64,000 nucleotides of DNA, from NCBI GenBank assembly GCA_964036315.1, contig OZ038496.1, positions 19,724,685-19,788,684 on the forward strand. The letters run 5' to 3'. Each line of letters starts with the position of its first letter. Within the stretch, counting starts at the first letter, position 1. The stretch is from Acanthosepion esculentum. Its lineage: Eukaryota; Mollusca; Cephalopoda; Sepiida; Sepiidae. Below the pieces are notes generated by a model. It saw only the letters and a list, made by a program, of their open reading frames with translations. It ran no database searches and had not been told where the DNA came from. Both the position numbers and the translations under genes were made by a program. Positions 10,660 through 21,864 of the stretch are shown in pieces.

Positions 10660-11185
10660 TTTTTTAAATTTTACATTCTTTCTTTCTTTCTTTCTTTACA
10701 GCTTTCATCTTTTTTCTTAACCGCTTTAATGTTCTTTCTTTCTTAGTCGCTTTATTGTTTGTTTGTTTCTTTCTTTCTTGATTAACATTTCTTTCTTTCA
10801 TTCCTTTCTTTTTTATTGCCTGACCGTTTTCAGCTTTTTCCTTCATTCGTAACCGCTTTTTTTTCTTTCTTTCTTTACAGTTTTCATTTTTTTTCTTTCT
10901 TAACCGCTTTATCATTTCTTTATTTCTTGACCGATTTCATTTTTTTTCTTGACCGCTTACTGTTCTTTCTTTCTTAGTCGCTTTAATATTGTTTATGTCA
11001 TTCTTTATTTCTTAACTGATTAACATTTCTGACCGCTTTCACCTTTTTTCTTTCTTAAACGCTTTCACCCTTTTCTTTCATTCGTAACCGTTTTCATCTT
11101 TCTTTCTTTCTTTGTCTTTTTCCAACTCCTTCCTATTTTCTTTCTTTTTTTCTTCCCCAATCATTTCCTTTTCATTCTTTTCTTT
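10660..11185 (+). repeat. degenerate pyrimidine minisatellite
   Basis: The plus strand consists of TTTC runs separated by recurring CTTAACCGCTTT and CATTTTTTTTCT spacers at ~30 bp intervals. The plan is the same as in the large array at 20258-21620, with a different spacer (AACCGC instead of AATTTTGC). The 83-codon Lys/Glu-rich minus frame is composition only. Confidence 0.7.
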
Positions 11186-11189
11186 CACT

Positions 11190-11610
11190 CATAATCCGAT
11201 ACATAAATAAAAAACAAAACTACAAGATATTTTTTGTTCTCTTGTCTGCCACCGCCCACAGTCATTTGATTGTCTATAAAAATGTCCCTACATTCCCCTT
11301 TTCGCTTTAGTGTTTATTTGCGTTACTGATCCACATTTTCTGTTCACTTTCATCAATTGCTGGAGCAAAAATGCCTCATCTGAGAATGAAACGGAAAATC
11401 AGGGGCCTTTTTTCCCCCTTTATATAATTTTTATTTGTTTTATTTTCGATTCGGATGATATAAAAGTAGAGTAGATTTAAATTTTAAATAAAACGCCTTT
11501 AAATGATTAAAAAAAAATGAAAACTACAAAAAATATATGACATATTTTCTTTCGAAACAAACTTCTGGACGCTCATAGAATTTACAGATAAACTAAACAT
11601 TAAGTTTAAA
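11190..11610. other. anonymous A+T-rich DNA
   Basis: Nothing recognisable. Confidence 0.45.
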
Positions 11611-11614
11611 TAAC

Positions 11615-11715
11615 TATTCGCCTTTGTGCGGATGGTGAAATCGGCGAGACGAGTTCGAATTTCAGCTGAATTCGTTACATTCACTTTCGCACAAATACCT
11701 TTGAGAAATGTATTT
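11615..11715 (+). repeat. tRNA-SINE head fragment
   Basis: The B-box-like CGAGTTCGAATTTC at 11650-11663 is followed by ACATTCACTTTCGCACAAAT and ACCTTTGAGAAA. These are the same post-tRNA blocks as in the 5S-tRNA SINEs and at 36470-36500. The copy is truncated on both sides. Confidence 0.6.
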
Positions 11716-12014
11716 GTGAGGAACGAGAAGACTTAACTCCCGAAAAAAAGCGAATTTGCTTGGCGTATCAGGTCCTGTTGAGAGATCGCGGGCAGGCGTG
11801 CAGGGGAAATTTTTTTAAAAAAGACTAAGAATTCAAACCAGCTTGAATTTATAAAACCGAAAGTCTCGGGCGAACGAGAAGTAAGTCTCGTATGCAAATT
11901 GTAGTTGCCCCTGATGCGGGCATAAATAGCTAGTCTGGGAGGAAGACGAGAGAGAGAGAGCACATTGTTGGCGTGATGGTGTATGTGCGAACTAACGAGA
12001 CTGAGAAAATAAGA

Positions 12015-12185
12015 GGTCACTAGCGACAGCTCAGTTGGTAGACCGCAGGACTGGACGAAAGCAAGCACTTTAATCCATTTGAATCATCGCAAACGACGGG
12101 CGAACTGAATTACCCACAGTATCTCTATCCCCCAGCTGCGGATTAAATAGTAGGACAGACGGAACTCTTCAGCATTTGTAGGTAG
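12015..12185 (+). repeat. tRNA-SINE with AGCTCAGTTGG A-box
   Basis: CAGCTCAGTTGGTAGACCGC at about 12029-12048 is a near-canonical tRNA D-arm/A-box. The body continues with CCCCCAGCTGCGGATTAAAT and AGTAGGACAGACGG, matching the CAGGTATGGGTAAATAGAAG region near 36530. The B-box is decayed, and a functional tRNA is excluded because no acceptor or T-arm pairing is evident. Confidence 0.6.
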
Positions 12186-12259
12186 ACAGATTAAAATAAG
12201 GAAATCTGTGAATTCCCAAATTCAAGTAAATGTAACTTGTTAACGTGGGAAGTAAAACC

Positions 12260-12955
12260 TTGAGAGAAAGCCAACTCATCCTCAGATTGCAGAGGATAGG
12301 TGTGGGGCCCATCTCCTATCTTGTGGAGTAATTTGATTGCACACATATTCCCAAGGGGCATTCTATACCATGAAACATTAGTCAGGTAGTACCATTTGCC
12401 TGCTTAAAAAGTGGCTTACTTTCTTCGTATACAGATATTTTGATTATGATTATTTGTATTAATTACTATATGGAATTATTTGTGTATATAGGCTAAGCGT
12501 TTCTCAACGGTGTTACTCATTTTGATAGAAACTGGTTGAAATTGGAATAGAAAGACAGCGTTATGTCAGTCTTACAAATGAGAAGTGTTTTCTTGCTTTG
12601 AACTTACAATACTCTAGCTTTGTATATTGTCATCAGTTTGCAGCAAGACTGTTATTGTTGCATATTGTGGGATTACCAATTTTGAAAGGATATTATTTAG
12701 TGATCGGATGTATATTTATTGTGGACGTATGGGAGTTTTCTCGAAGAGGAGGCAGGAATAAAATTATAAGCAATATTGTATATTTAACAATAGACATTTT
12801 GTCAATGTTTAATCTTCATGCCCCCCCCCCAAAAGTGTTTCCAAAGGATGATTATTCCTTTGATCTCCCTCAGCAATGTTTATTTAAAAAAATTGTGAAC
12901 CAAGTACAATGGTAGATTTATTATTATTTACCTTTTATAAAAGTCCAGAGCATGA
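12260..12955. other. anonymous DNA
   Basis: The 105-codon plus frame at 12598-12915 shows no recognisable domain and no splice or promoter context, so I do not call it a gene. Confidence 0.4.
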
Positions 12956-12959
12956 TGAT

Positions 12960-13340
12960 AAATTACATTCAGCAGCAAGGCCTCTGATTTGGAGGTTTTG
13001 AGGAGCGTGGAACTACTCTTAATTGCTGTTGTTCACAGGTTCACTCTGACCTATGGTGGGAGCATTTGTTGGGGTCTCAGCTATGGACAAATAATAAACC
13101 CCCTATACCAAGTAAAACAAAACACTATGAAAGTATAAAAATACATTTTTATAGTAATATTACCAACAATAACTATTTAAAGCAAAATGTCCACCGATAC
13201 ATTTTATCTGTAGTTGAAGACATGCAAGTGTATTCAAAATGTATTTAGTTGAAGTCATAAAATTGTGTTCAAAATATTTAAATTTCGGCATTTGATGGCC
13301 CATAGAGGTGTTGACATACTGCTAAACAAAAATTAGAAAG
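12960..13340 (+). repeat. dispersed repeat D, copy 1
   Basis: This ~380 bp stretch aligns end to end with 18385-18800 in the same orientation. Shared blocks are AAAACAAAACACTATGAAA, ATACATTTTATCTGTAGTTG, CATAAAATTGTGTTCAAAAT and CCCATAGAGGTGTTGACAT. The 60-codon frame here is incidental. Strand is arbitrary; class unknown, perhaps a SINE. Confidence 0.75.
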
Positions 13341-13344
13341 AAAT

Positions 13345-14595
13345 ACATTGGAAAAGAATTTTTTTTATTTAAAAATGTATTTAAAAAAAATACAAAATTA
13401 TCAAAATAGAGGAGATGCTCTCAATTTATTTTATTGAAATTATGTAGCAAAATCTAATGAAAGAAATCCAAGGTAAAAGCATTTTTTCAAAAATTAATCA
13501 TTACAGTTACAGTTGTTATGTATTGTTTAGACATTGTTGTAACATAGGGAAGGTTACTGAATAGAATAATCAAATGAAGGTTCGTAATGAATGATAATAC
13601 TTAGGTCAGGAACAAAACATCTAAGATTCGCCAGTGGCGCGTAGAAGAAGTAGTCAAGTGAATTCCACAATGTATCTCCAACTGCAGACCAACATACAGT
13701 ATTTACTACTGTATCTATCTGAATGAGGACATACCCATTATCATCCATAAGTATGCTACAACAGACATTTTTATAACTTTATGAATAAAATTTTTCATAT
13801 TTCTTTCTTTATAAAATGGTTAATAATAAATATGTATAGTTGGTTCATGTTTTTATAATCGGTAAGTATAAAATTATTATTCTAAATAGCTATCTAATAA
13901 TAAAATAGTGTTTAATATCATTGTTACCAGTTCTCAAGAATAAAGAAAATGTATAAATCCACTTTTGTATGTTTGGGTTTTATCGCTTTTTAAAACAATA
14001 AAAATTGTCAAGGGAATTAAAATTGAATATAGTAATAGTAGTGTCAAGAGAATAACATTTATTTTGATACACTGTTTTCTTGTTTTTTCTTTTTGGGGTT
14101 TTGCTGCTGGTACAAACATTAACCATTGTGCATATTTTATTGTCATAGCAAATCAAATTAGAAAAATATAAACAGATAAATGGTAGTTTTTTTTTTTTTT
14201 TATATTAATGTTCACCCAATACAATGTCAAAGGGCCACTCAGTGTAGAGGGTTACTGTGTGGAGTTGTAAAGGGTGTTTCATTAAAATGGATCAAAGTCA
14301 GCAGTAAATAAATCAGTTTTATTGGTGAAAATTTATTTCTCTATTGAATCATGTTATTTAAGTCATAGCAATTACGTGTGAAAAATAATATTGCCCAAAT
14401 GTCCACCAAATCTGAAAGAAAAAGAAAAAAATCCTTAGACGCTTAAACTTAATTCACATTTAAAATCGGTACAGGTTATTGGAACACCTTTTATTAGCAT
14501 CAGAAAGGACAAGATAAGAGTAAAATATGTGGTTATTTCTGTTGGGTACCTTTTGTGTACTAGTAAGCCAACCGAAATGAGCTGACTCATTTTAT
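13345..14595. other. anonymous A+T-rich DNA
   Basis: No gene or repeat was recognised. The overlapping frames at 13934-14171 on opposite strands are chance. Confidence 0.45.
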
Positions 14596-14611
14596 AGTTC
14601 ACCAATTGAAG

Positions 14612-14665
14612 AGTTAACCAATCAGAAGGCTCAAAATATTCAATACGACGTGTATAAAGGCGGCC
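14612..14665 (+). promoter_or_regulatory. possible CCAAT/TATA core promoter
   Basis: AACCAATCAG is followed about 35 bp downstream by GTATAAAGGCGG, giving the order and rough spacing of a CCAAT box and a TATA box. No open frame follows at a sensible distance, so it could serve a non-coding transcript or the LTR of an unrecognised element, or be chance. Confidence 0.25.
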
Positions 14666-14679
14666 ATGTGTTTTTTTTT

Positions 14680-16050
14680 TTCAAATATTCACTGCCAACC
14701 TCTGATATCGAAGATTGAAGAATTACGGAACAGCTGCTCTAGTGGTATTGGCGATATAGTCAGATTCAGTAGAGTGTCTGACTTGTGAGTGTTAATCTTT
14801 AATGCTGTTTTATTGAACAGATTACGTACTGCACTGGATTCTATATTCATAGACTATGGTGAACATGTTCAACAATTTCTAGACTCAAAGAGGTTAAGAT
14901 TTAATTAGCAAATAAAATTTCAGTGTTCAGATGGAGATGTTAAGAGTATAGAGTTGAAGTAGACTTTAGAAGGAACCAGAAACCCAGGCCTAAACAGGAA
15001 ACAAGGGATAAATCTCTACTCCTGTTCAAAAGACTATGAAGGAGTTTGAAAAGCGAACATATCTACTCCTGTTGGGAGAAGAAAAAATAATAATTACTGA
15101 ATAAAATTTCATATTTCAGGTGGAGACGTCGGGATACAAAGTGCTGAATTCGGTAAATCATGTTATTGACAGATAAATCCAAGCAAACTTCAAATCTCGA
15201 ACCTTGACTCAAATAAAGTTTCTATTTTCAGGTTTTCTGTCCACCAGGATGGGCATAAAATAGTAAAATTTCATAAAAATCTGAGTTGGTGACTGTGGTT
15301 CTATTTGTTGAGTTAATACTGAATGACGTATAAGCACCCATTATTTCTGATAGAAGCAGAAAAGAAAAAATGCTTCAGCATCATTAAAAGACCATGCCAT
15401 TATAAGCTGCACCAGAGTATGTATATTAAGATGACCTTTTTGTACATATGGTGTGTGTACTGTCTTGTGGAATTATTATTGTGATGGAATTTATTTTCAA
15501 TGGTGTTGTCAAAATGTACGACACAAAGGACTTAACCTAAACATCCTCAGCCTCTTGATCATTTTCTTTGCTTTTCTCTCATCAGCAGAGAATACGAAAT
15601 TATTCTTGGTCAGATGGGCGATGAACTTAGCCGAGAGGAAGATAAAATAAAACAAAATAAAACAAAATGATTCTTTTCCAACCAGTCTTCCTCTGCTATG
15701 AATTTTCTTTCTCACTCTTTTATGGTGATCCGGTGACAGCGTCAAAAAGGTCATGCTGTGCACTTATTTTCTTTGTGTCAAAAATCAACAGATTTGTTTA
15801 TCGCTCTAAAAAGTCTCGATGTCACTGCCCAGTCGCTTAAAAAATCGTAATCCTTCCGAGTTCATTTCCCATACGCTGGCCTTGTAGACAGGCCAGAATG
15901 GATATTAAACATTTTATGAATGAACAATGTCCTAAAAATGGATAAGAAAATAAACATTCCCCATAATTCCAAAGGAAGGGTTTTTGGCATTTCCCCAGCT
16001 ACATCAGAGATATTGTTGTTATTTCGAAATAATGTTTCTTTGTTGTTTAT
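14680..16050. other. anonymous DNA with a weak direct duplication
   Basis: AATAAAATTTCAGTGTTCAG near 14908 and AATAAAATTTCATATTTCAG near 15099 head two similar ~45 bp stretches about 190 bp apart. No gene is visible. Confidence 0.4.
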
Positions 16051-16054
16051 TTTT

Positions 16055-16400
16055 AATTAGTTTCAGCCCATGCAAGGCAGTTAAAGCACCTATGACATAA
16101 GGGGTTACTGGTTGTGGGAGAATTAGGAACAGAAACATTAAATAATGAGCAAAAAGAGAAAATAGTTATCAGGGGGACAATAGATAATGATTGATGTTTC
16201 ATTTAAATTTTTGCAGATTAAAGTTGGCTGCAAAGCATGTAAGCAGAAGGGAGTTCCAAAGGCAAGAAGTGCAAGAAAAGAAACTGCTAGTGTCGAACTT
16301 AGAGATCAAAAGCAAATTGATGAGGGCATGATGCCAGTCTAGTAGTGTGCTTAAATTCATAAAGTCTAGGTACCATAGTGAAGAGCTCATCTGACCAATT
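16055..16400 (-). pseudogene. LINE 3' end, Jockey/CR1-type ORF2 C-terminus
   Basis: On the minus strand a degraded frame carries YLDFMNLSTLLDWHHAL and CLWNSLLLTCFAANFNLQKF. This matches the LWNSLP...FNLQ..K C-terminus typical of APE-type non-LTR retrotransposons and the related copies at 26248-26575, 35445-36030 and 62505-62790. Its 3' tail carries the GTAACCCC...-like motif shared by this LINE family. It is truncated upstream within the reverse-transcriptase region and is a dead fragment. Confidence 0.75.
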
Positions 16401-16409
16401 GCTTATGTA

Positions 16410-17220
16410 ACACTGTAACAAAACATTGTTTATACCTGCTGCTTCTGGAATGGAAATCATGAGGAGGATTTATCAAAGTTTGATATTTGCAAAGAAAAAC
16501 TTTAAAAATCTATATAAATTAACATTTTCTAAAATGAAAAAATTAAACAGGCCCAGACACATTATTAGGACACAGCCTGTGAATTAAACAGGTTCAGACA
16601 AAATAAAAACCTTTTTATTAATAATTATTAAATACGATTAGCGTATAATTTACAGAAAAAGATAACATTTACACAGCATTTAAAACATATAATATTATTA
16701 ATCTGCAAAGTTTCAGCTTTTAAGTTATTTTAATTTTATAGTTATTAAGGTATTAGAAATTTTATACCCTTCAAGTAACACATTTTACAATGGAACAAAT
16801 CATTTTTCTGTTAAATATTCTTCCGCATTTTGTGTCTACTATGACGTCCACTCACGTGCTATAAATAAAAGTACAATGTAGTAAGTCAGAGTCCAAGCAT
16901 TCCACGTGATAATGTGAGCAACAGCAGGACATAATAGCTTGAGTCAAAGCTATTACAATAATCTTCCTGCATCTAGTCTATTTCCTGTCATAAAGTGAAC
17001 TATGAAAAAAGGAAAAACAATTTTTGTAAGACACCTCAACAATTGTTGTTTTATTCTTTTCTTTTACCTTTTCTTTGTGGTTGAGTTGAACATTTTCACA
17101 ATTTTAATTCCCTCAATCCCCACCTCCAAAAGAAATACATCAAAATATGCATTCACTCTCCAATTATTAGATATTATACAACAAATTCTGGTTCTTGCAG
17201 GTGAAAATGAAAATAATTGT
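16410..17220. other. anonymous A+T-rich DNA
   Basis: No gene. CTCACGTGCTATAAATAAAAG near 16851 combines an E-box and a TATA-like string, but they are too close to each other to be persuasive as a promoter. Confidence 0.4.
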
Positions 17221-17224
17221 TACA

Positions 17225-17572
17225 TTTTAGTACCAACAGCAACTGAGCCCGATAAATGTATACAATGTTTTTGGCTTTTTTTCTCTCTGCCCACTGACAT
17301 TACATTTACTCCTACACTCACTCACTTTCCTTCAGTAAATTTCCACACTTTCAAAGTAAACTTTTTGTGAAATAAACTCCCACGTGGATACTCTGGCTAA
17401 CGTAGCAGTCTTAACCTCTTCAAGTTTAGGGTTAATTGCTATCTATCCTCCATATTCTCATAAGCATCTGTTCATACTTCCCTCCCTCTTACGTCCATAT
17501 CACACACCTCATTTCGTAGCCCTCTACTTTGAGTGGATCTTGAGCCTTGTATTTGGTGAATATTAGTAAAAA
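17225..17572 (+). pseudogene. CR1-like LINE 3' end
   Basis: One plus frame near 17370-17440 reads NKLPRGYSG, a stop, then RSSLNLFKFRVNCYLS. This is the ...WNKLP.......FK...... C-terminal pattern of CR1/Jockey-group reverse transcriptases. The last ~60 bp (CTACTTTGAGTGGATCTTGA to AGTAAAAAAAG) match the end of the copy at 59400-59995. Stops and truncation make it a relic. Confidence 0.7.
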
Positions 17573-17754
17573 AAGAAAAGAAATTGGTAGAAAATTTGAT
17601 GATTAATCACTGAATTTTGCTTTTTATTTTTTGGCCAAAATTTACTTCAGCAAACTTGAGCAATTCTGACATGGCTGTGTATTAAACAAAACTTGGGGTT
17701 AAAATTTTGTTGGTAACAAAGAAAACAGTACTGTAATATCTGTTCTCCTTTACG

Positions 17755-18142
17755 GCAACAAAGATGAAGAAGAGACTCAAGGCCACAGAGGTAGGATTCC
17801 ACAGAAGGGTGCTAAGGATACCATGGACTGAACATGTTAGCAATGATGAAGTTTTGGAGAGGATGCAAACAAAGAGGAAGCTTATTCTTAACATCAGGAA
17901 GATGCAACTGAAATTTCTGGGAGATATAATGAGAAAGGATGGCTTGGAGAATCTGATACTCACAGGACAGATAGAGGGAAAGCATCACATGACATACTTT
18001 TCAGGCTTAAGCAAGTGGATGGTAGAACAGGGTCTGGGAGAAGTAGCAGAAGGATAAAACATATTGAGAACTACAAGAGATAGGGGAGAGTCATGATCAT
18101 CTACGTCCTGATGGGACATGGCACATAAAAGGAGAAGAAACT
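17755..18142 (+). pseudogene. RTE-type LINE ORF C-terminus
   Basis: A 97-codon frame (17764-18057) reads HRRVLRIPWTEHVSNDEVLE, then KRKLILNIRKMQLKFLGDIM, then LENLILTGQIEGK. This is the C-terminal region after the reverse-transcriptase domain in RTE-clade elements (compare the bovine BovB C-terminus, whose plan is the same). The 3' part, GAGAGTCATGATCATCTACG with a following GGGACATGGCAC, is shared with 31960-32000. It lacks the endonuclease and reverse transcriptase. Other copies of this family lie at 25005, 31655, 33775, 39905, 43060 and 62885. Confidence 0.85.
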
Positions 18143-18384
18143 TGTGCAATTCAAACCGTGTTGTGTGTTAAATGAAACTCAGGGTTAAAATAGATTGTCA
18201 GTGGTCATAAACTAGTGGTCATAAACTAATGCTACCATTAGTGACAGACTAAGGTAGCTGCTTCTATTAATATTCTTATACTTCAGAACGATTTTTCATT
18301 TTCAATTGGACATCTTACATTATGGGTGTTTTCCATCAAGTAGTATGACCCCAGACAGACAGAAACTTTAGTAGTCCTGTGTAT

Positions 18385-18800
18385 GACAATAAACTACTTC
18401 TGGCAGCAAGATTTCTGATCAGGAGATTAGATGTTTTCAGGAGCATGATACAACTTCTGAATTGCTGTTACTTCCAGGCCCACCTTGTTAGGGTCCCAAC
18501 TATGAGCAAATAGTGACCTCATCAAACAAAAACAAAACACTATGAAAATATTAAAAAAATACATTTTTATCTTAAAATTACCAACAATACATCTTTATAT
18601 AAAAAAAAAAAATTACCAACAATACATTTTATAGCAAGATGACCAACAATACATTTTATCTGTAGTTGAGAGTATACAATTGCATTCAAAATATACTTAG
18701 TTGAATCCATAAAATTGTGTTCAAAATATTTAGAATTTGGTATTAATTAACCCATAGAGGTGTTGACATGCCACTAAATAAAATCAACCAACCAAAGAAC
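18385..18800 (+). repeat. dispersed repeat D, copy 2
   Basis: It aligns with 12960-13340. The internal ACCAACAATACAT block is triplicated here (about 18579, 18613 and 18640), so this copy has expanded relative to copy 1. Confidence 0.75.
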
Positions 18801-19034
18801 CAGCATGAAATAACCCTTTCATGATATTAGTCCATATAATATTCTACAATTTCTTAAATCAAACTGTATTCCAAAACAAAGGTTCAACAAAAATACAACA
18901 TAAAACACACATATGACCACCTCTAGTAATCATGTCCACACAAACAGATATATGCATAAAGGATGAGTATCAACTACCATGGATTGAATTGTGAAAGCAA
19001 AATAACATATTTTATTACTTCAAATCTCCCAAGA

Positions 19035-19112
19035 AAATTAAATTTCAGCATTAAATGACCCATGAAGGAATTGATATGCTATTAAAAAAACAAATCAATC
19101 AATCAAATCAAA
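19035..19112 (+). repeat. dispersed repeat D, tail only
   Basis: AAATTTCAGCATTAAATGAC and the following CCCATGAAGGAATTGATATG match the last ~70 bp of repeat D (13270-13330). Confidence 0.55.
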
Positions 19113-19194
19113 AACTTTAGAAAGAATATTTTTAGTTCTGAAACAATGGGAAACAAGGATTTATTCTGATTTTCTCAATGGAGTTTTAATTTGA

Positions 19195-19500
19195 TTTTTT
19201 TACGGCTTATCGACCTTTTCGGAGGTTATTTAAAGCAGTAACATTTTGGATTTTATGAATAATTCTTCTTTTTTTTTTTGTGAGTAAATATTGTAATTTT
19301 GAGATTATAATAATTTTCAGATAAAGATCCTATTTAACCCACAGCTGGAGGAGAAGAGTAGGGGATTCATACCTTTCCCAAGGGTATTTGCACATAAATG
19401 AATACAACAAACCCAACAGGAATTGGGACATGGCTCTCCGATTTTTCATTCTGAGCTGCTGCCCATGACACTACATCCATGCTTACAGAGCCTACAGTAA
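19195..19500 (-). repeat. 5S-tRNA family SINE, head mostly lost
   Basis: On the minus strand the tRNA-like head around GCTCAGAATG and the body around CACATAAATG, AAATACCCTTGGGAAAGG and CCACAGCTGGAGGAG match the family at 47510-47895. Of the 5S head only a terminal TGTAGGCTCTGTAAGC piece remains. The 3' end around AGCGTAAAAAAAT/GGCTTATCGACC is the longest tail preserved in the window. Confidence 0.7.
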
Positions 19501-20029
19501 AAAAAAAAAAAAGGATTCAGTATTGCACTTCATTCAATGTGTTGGTTGTATTATACATAGGAGATTGATAATTTAAGGTTTGATTGGTACAGTTAACGTA
19601 TTGGGATGAGTTGCAATATGTAGTTGTGTATAAAATGTTCTTGTAAAAGATACATGTTGTCTGTCAGCAAATACTCTATTCAGCACTTACATTTGTAGAG
19701 TTCAAATGTGATTGTTGAATTACTTTAAGAATATCGAAATAAATAAACATCTTCAAATGGCAAGAATAAAAAAACGAAATGTAAAAAGTGTTGGGATCTT
19801 TGACCGATGACATGACATATGAAATGGTGACATAGATGTCTGCTTTTAAATGCCAACTTGGTTGCTGAAGAGGAAAATATATCAATGAAACAGGCAAACT
19901 TAGCAAGAAATAAGGGAGTCAACGGAGTCAAGATGGGGAAAGCCCTACCTTTCTAACTCCAACCGGAAGGGAGGCATTATTTGCTTCTCACTATGTAACA
20001 TCTTGCTTAAATTCTTTCTTTTCTTGTAA

Positions 20030-20256
20030 GTAATATTTTTATCCATCTTACGTTTCTCTTTCTTTCTTTTCACCACATTACTTAATTTTTTTCTAACTGT
20101 ATTTCTTCCTTAATTGCTGTTGTGCTTTCTTTCTTTTCTTTCTCTCTTTTGTATATATTTTTTGTTTCTCTTTTCTTAATTTTGCTTTCTTTTCTTTTTT
20201 CTTTCTTACCCTCCATTCCTTTCTTTCTCTCTTTTGTGTCTATTTTTCTTTCTTTC
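20030..20256 (+). repeat. pyrimidine-rich TTTC tract
   Basis: Irregular T/C-rich sequence with TTTCTT and TTAATTTTGC motifs grades into the ordered array to its right. Confidence 0.8.
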
Positions 20257-20257
20257 T

Positions 20258-21620
20258 TAATTTTGCTTTCCTTTTTTTCTTAATTTTGCTTTCCTTTTTT
20301 CTTAATTTTGTTTTCTTTCTTTCTTAATTTTGCTTTCTTTCTTTCTTTCTTAATTTTGCTTTCTTTCTTTCTTAATTTTGCTTTCTTTCTTTCTTTCTTA
20401 ATTTTGCTTTCTTTCTTTCTTAATTTTGCTTTCTTTCTTTCTTAATTTTGCTTTCTTTCTTTCTTTCTTAATTTTGCTTTCTTTCTTTCTTTCTTAATTT
20501 TGCTTTCTTTCTTTCTTTCTTAATTTTGCTTTCTTTCTTTCTTTCTTAATTTTGCTTTCTTTCTTTCTTTCTTAATTTTGCTTTCTTTCTTTCTTTCTTA
20601 ATTTTGCTTTCTTTCTTTCTTTCTTAATTTTGCTTTCTTTCTTTCTTAATTTTGCTTTCTTTCTTTCTTTCTTAATTTTGCTTTCTTTCTTTCTTTCTTA
20701 ATTTTGCTTTCTTTCTTTCTTAATTTTGCTTTCTTTCTTTCTTTCTTAATTTTGCTTTCTTTCTTTCTTTCTTAATTTTGCTTTCTTTCTTTCTTTCTTT
20801 CTTAATTTTGCTTTCTTTCTTTCTTTCTTAATTTTGCTTTCTTTCTTTCTTTCTTAATTTTGCTTTCTTTCTTTCTTTCTTAATTTTGCTTTCTTTCTTT
20901 CTTTCTTAATTTTGCTTTCTTTCTTTCTTTCTTAATTTTGCTTTCTTTCTTTCTTAATTTTGCTTTCTTTCTTTCTTTCTTAATTTTGCTTTCTTTCTTT
21001 CTTTCTTAATTTTGCTTTCTTTCTTTCTTTCTTAATTTTGCTTTCTTTCTTTCTTAATTTTGCTTTCTTTCTTTCTTAATTTTGCTTTCTTTCTTTCTTT
21101 CTTAATTTTGCTTTCTTTCTTTCTTTCTTAATTTTGCTTTCTTTCTTTCTTAATTTTGCTTTCTTTCTTTCTTTCTTAATTTTGCTTTCTTTCTTTCTTT
21201 CTTAATTTTGCTTTCTTTCTTTCTTTCTTAATTTTGCTTTCTTTCTTTCTTAATTTTGCTTTCTTTCTTTCTTAATTTTGCTTTCTTTCTTTCTTAATTT
21301 TGCTTTCTTTCTTTCTTAATTTTGCTTTCTTTCTTTCTTAATTTTGCTTTCTTTCTTTCTTAATTTTGCTTTCTTTCTTTCTTAATTTTGCTTTCTTTCT
21401 TAATTTTGCTTTCTTTCTTAATTTTGCTTTCTTTCTTTCTTAATTTTGCTTTCTTTCTTTCTTAATTTTGCTTTCTTTCTTTCTTTCTTAATTTTGCTTT
21501 CTTTCTTTCTTTCTTAATTTTGCTTTCTTTCTTTCTTTCTTAATTTTGCTTTCTTTCTTTCTTTCTTAATTTTGCTTTCTTTCTTTCTTTCTTAATTTTG
21601 CTTTCTTTTCATTCTTTTTT
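20258..21620 (+). repeat. TTAATTTTGC(TTTC)n minisatellite
   Basis: I located 56 starts of TAATTTTGC between 20258 and 21593. The 55 intervals are 31 of 26 bp, 20 of 22 bp, two of 18 bp, one of 30 bp and one of 23 bp at the edge. Each unit is a constant 10 bp word plus two to five TTTC blocks, so unit length changes only in 4 bp steps. A run of seven 22 bp units, two 18s and two 22s sits at 21229-21463. No ORF; one strand is nearly free of A and G. Confidence 0.97.
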
Positions 21621-21860
21621 AATTTTGTCTTCTTGCTTTCTTTCTTAATTTTTCCTTCTTTTCTTTCATAATTTTGCTTTACTTTCTTTTTTCTCTCTTG
21701 TATTTCTTTCTTAATTCCACTTTCTTTTATTTCTCTCTCTCTCTTGTATCTATTTTTTCCTTTTTTTTTTTTATTTCTTACCTTTTATTACTTTATTTTA
21801 ATTTTGTTTTCCCTTCTTTCTTCCTTCCTTTTCCTTATTTGCTCCTCCTCATTTCTCTTT
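21621..21860 (+). repeat. pyrimidine-rich flank of the minisatellite
   Basis: T/C-rich low-complexity sequence with degenerate TTTC and TTAATTTTG motifs. It produces the spurious 123-codon Phe/Leu-rich frame at 21674-22045. Confidence 0.8.
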
Positions 21861-21864
21861 TATA

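Noticed and set aside
10664..10915. 83-codon Lys/Glu-rich minus frame
   Set aside because: Antisense of a pyrimidine minisatellite; composition artefact.
12598..12915. 105-codon plus-strand frame
   Set aside because: No recognisable domain, a C-run inside it and no promoter or splice context.
15509..15763. 84-codon minus frame
   Set aside because: Crosses an AAAACAAAAT repeat; no motif.
20258..21620. CRISPR-like array
   Set aside because: Units are contiguous, with no unique spacers; it is a minisatellite in an animal-type genome.
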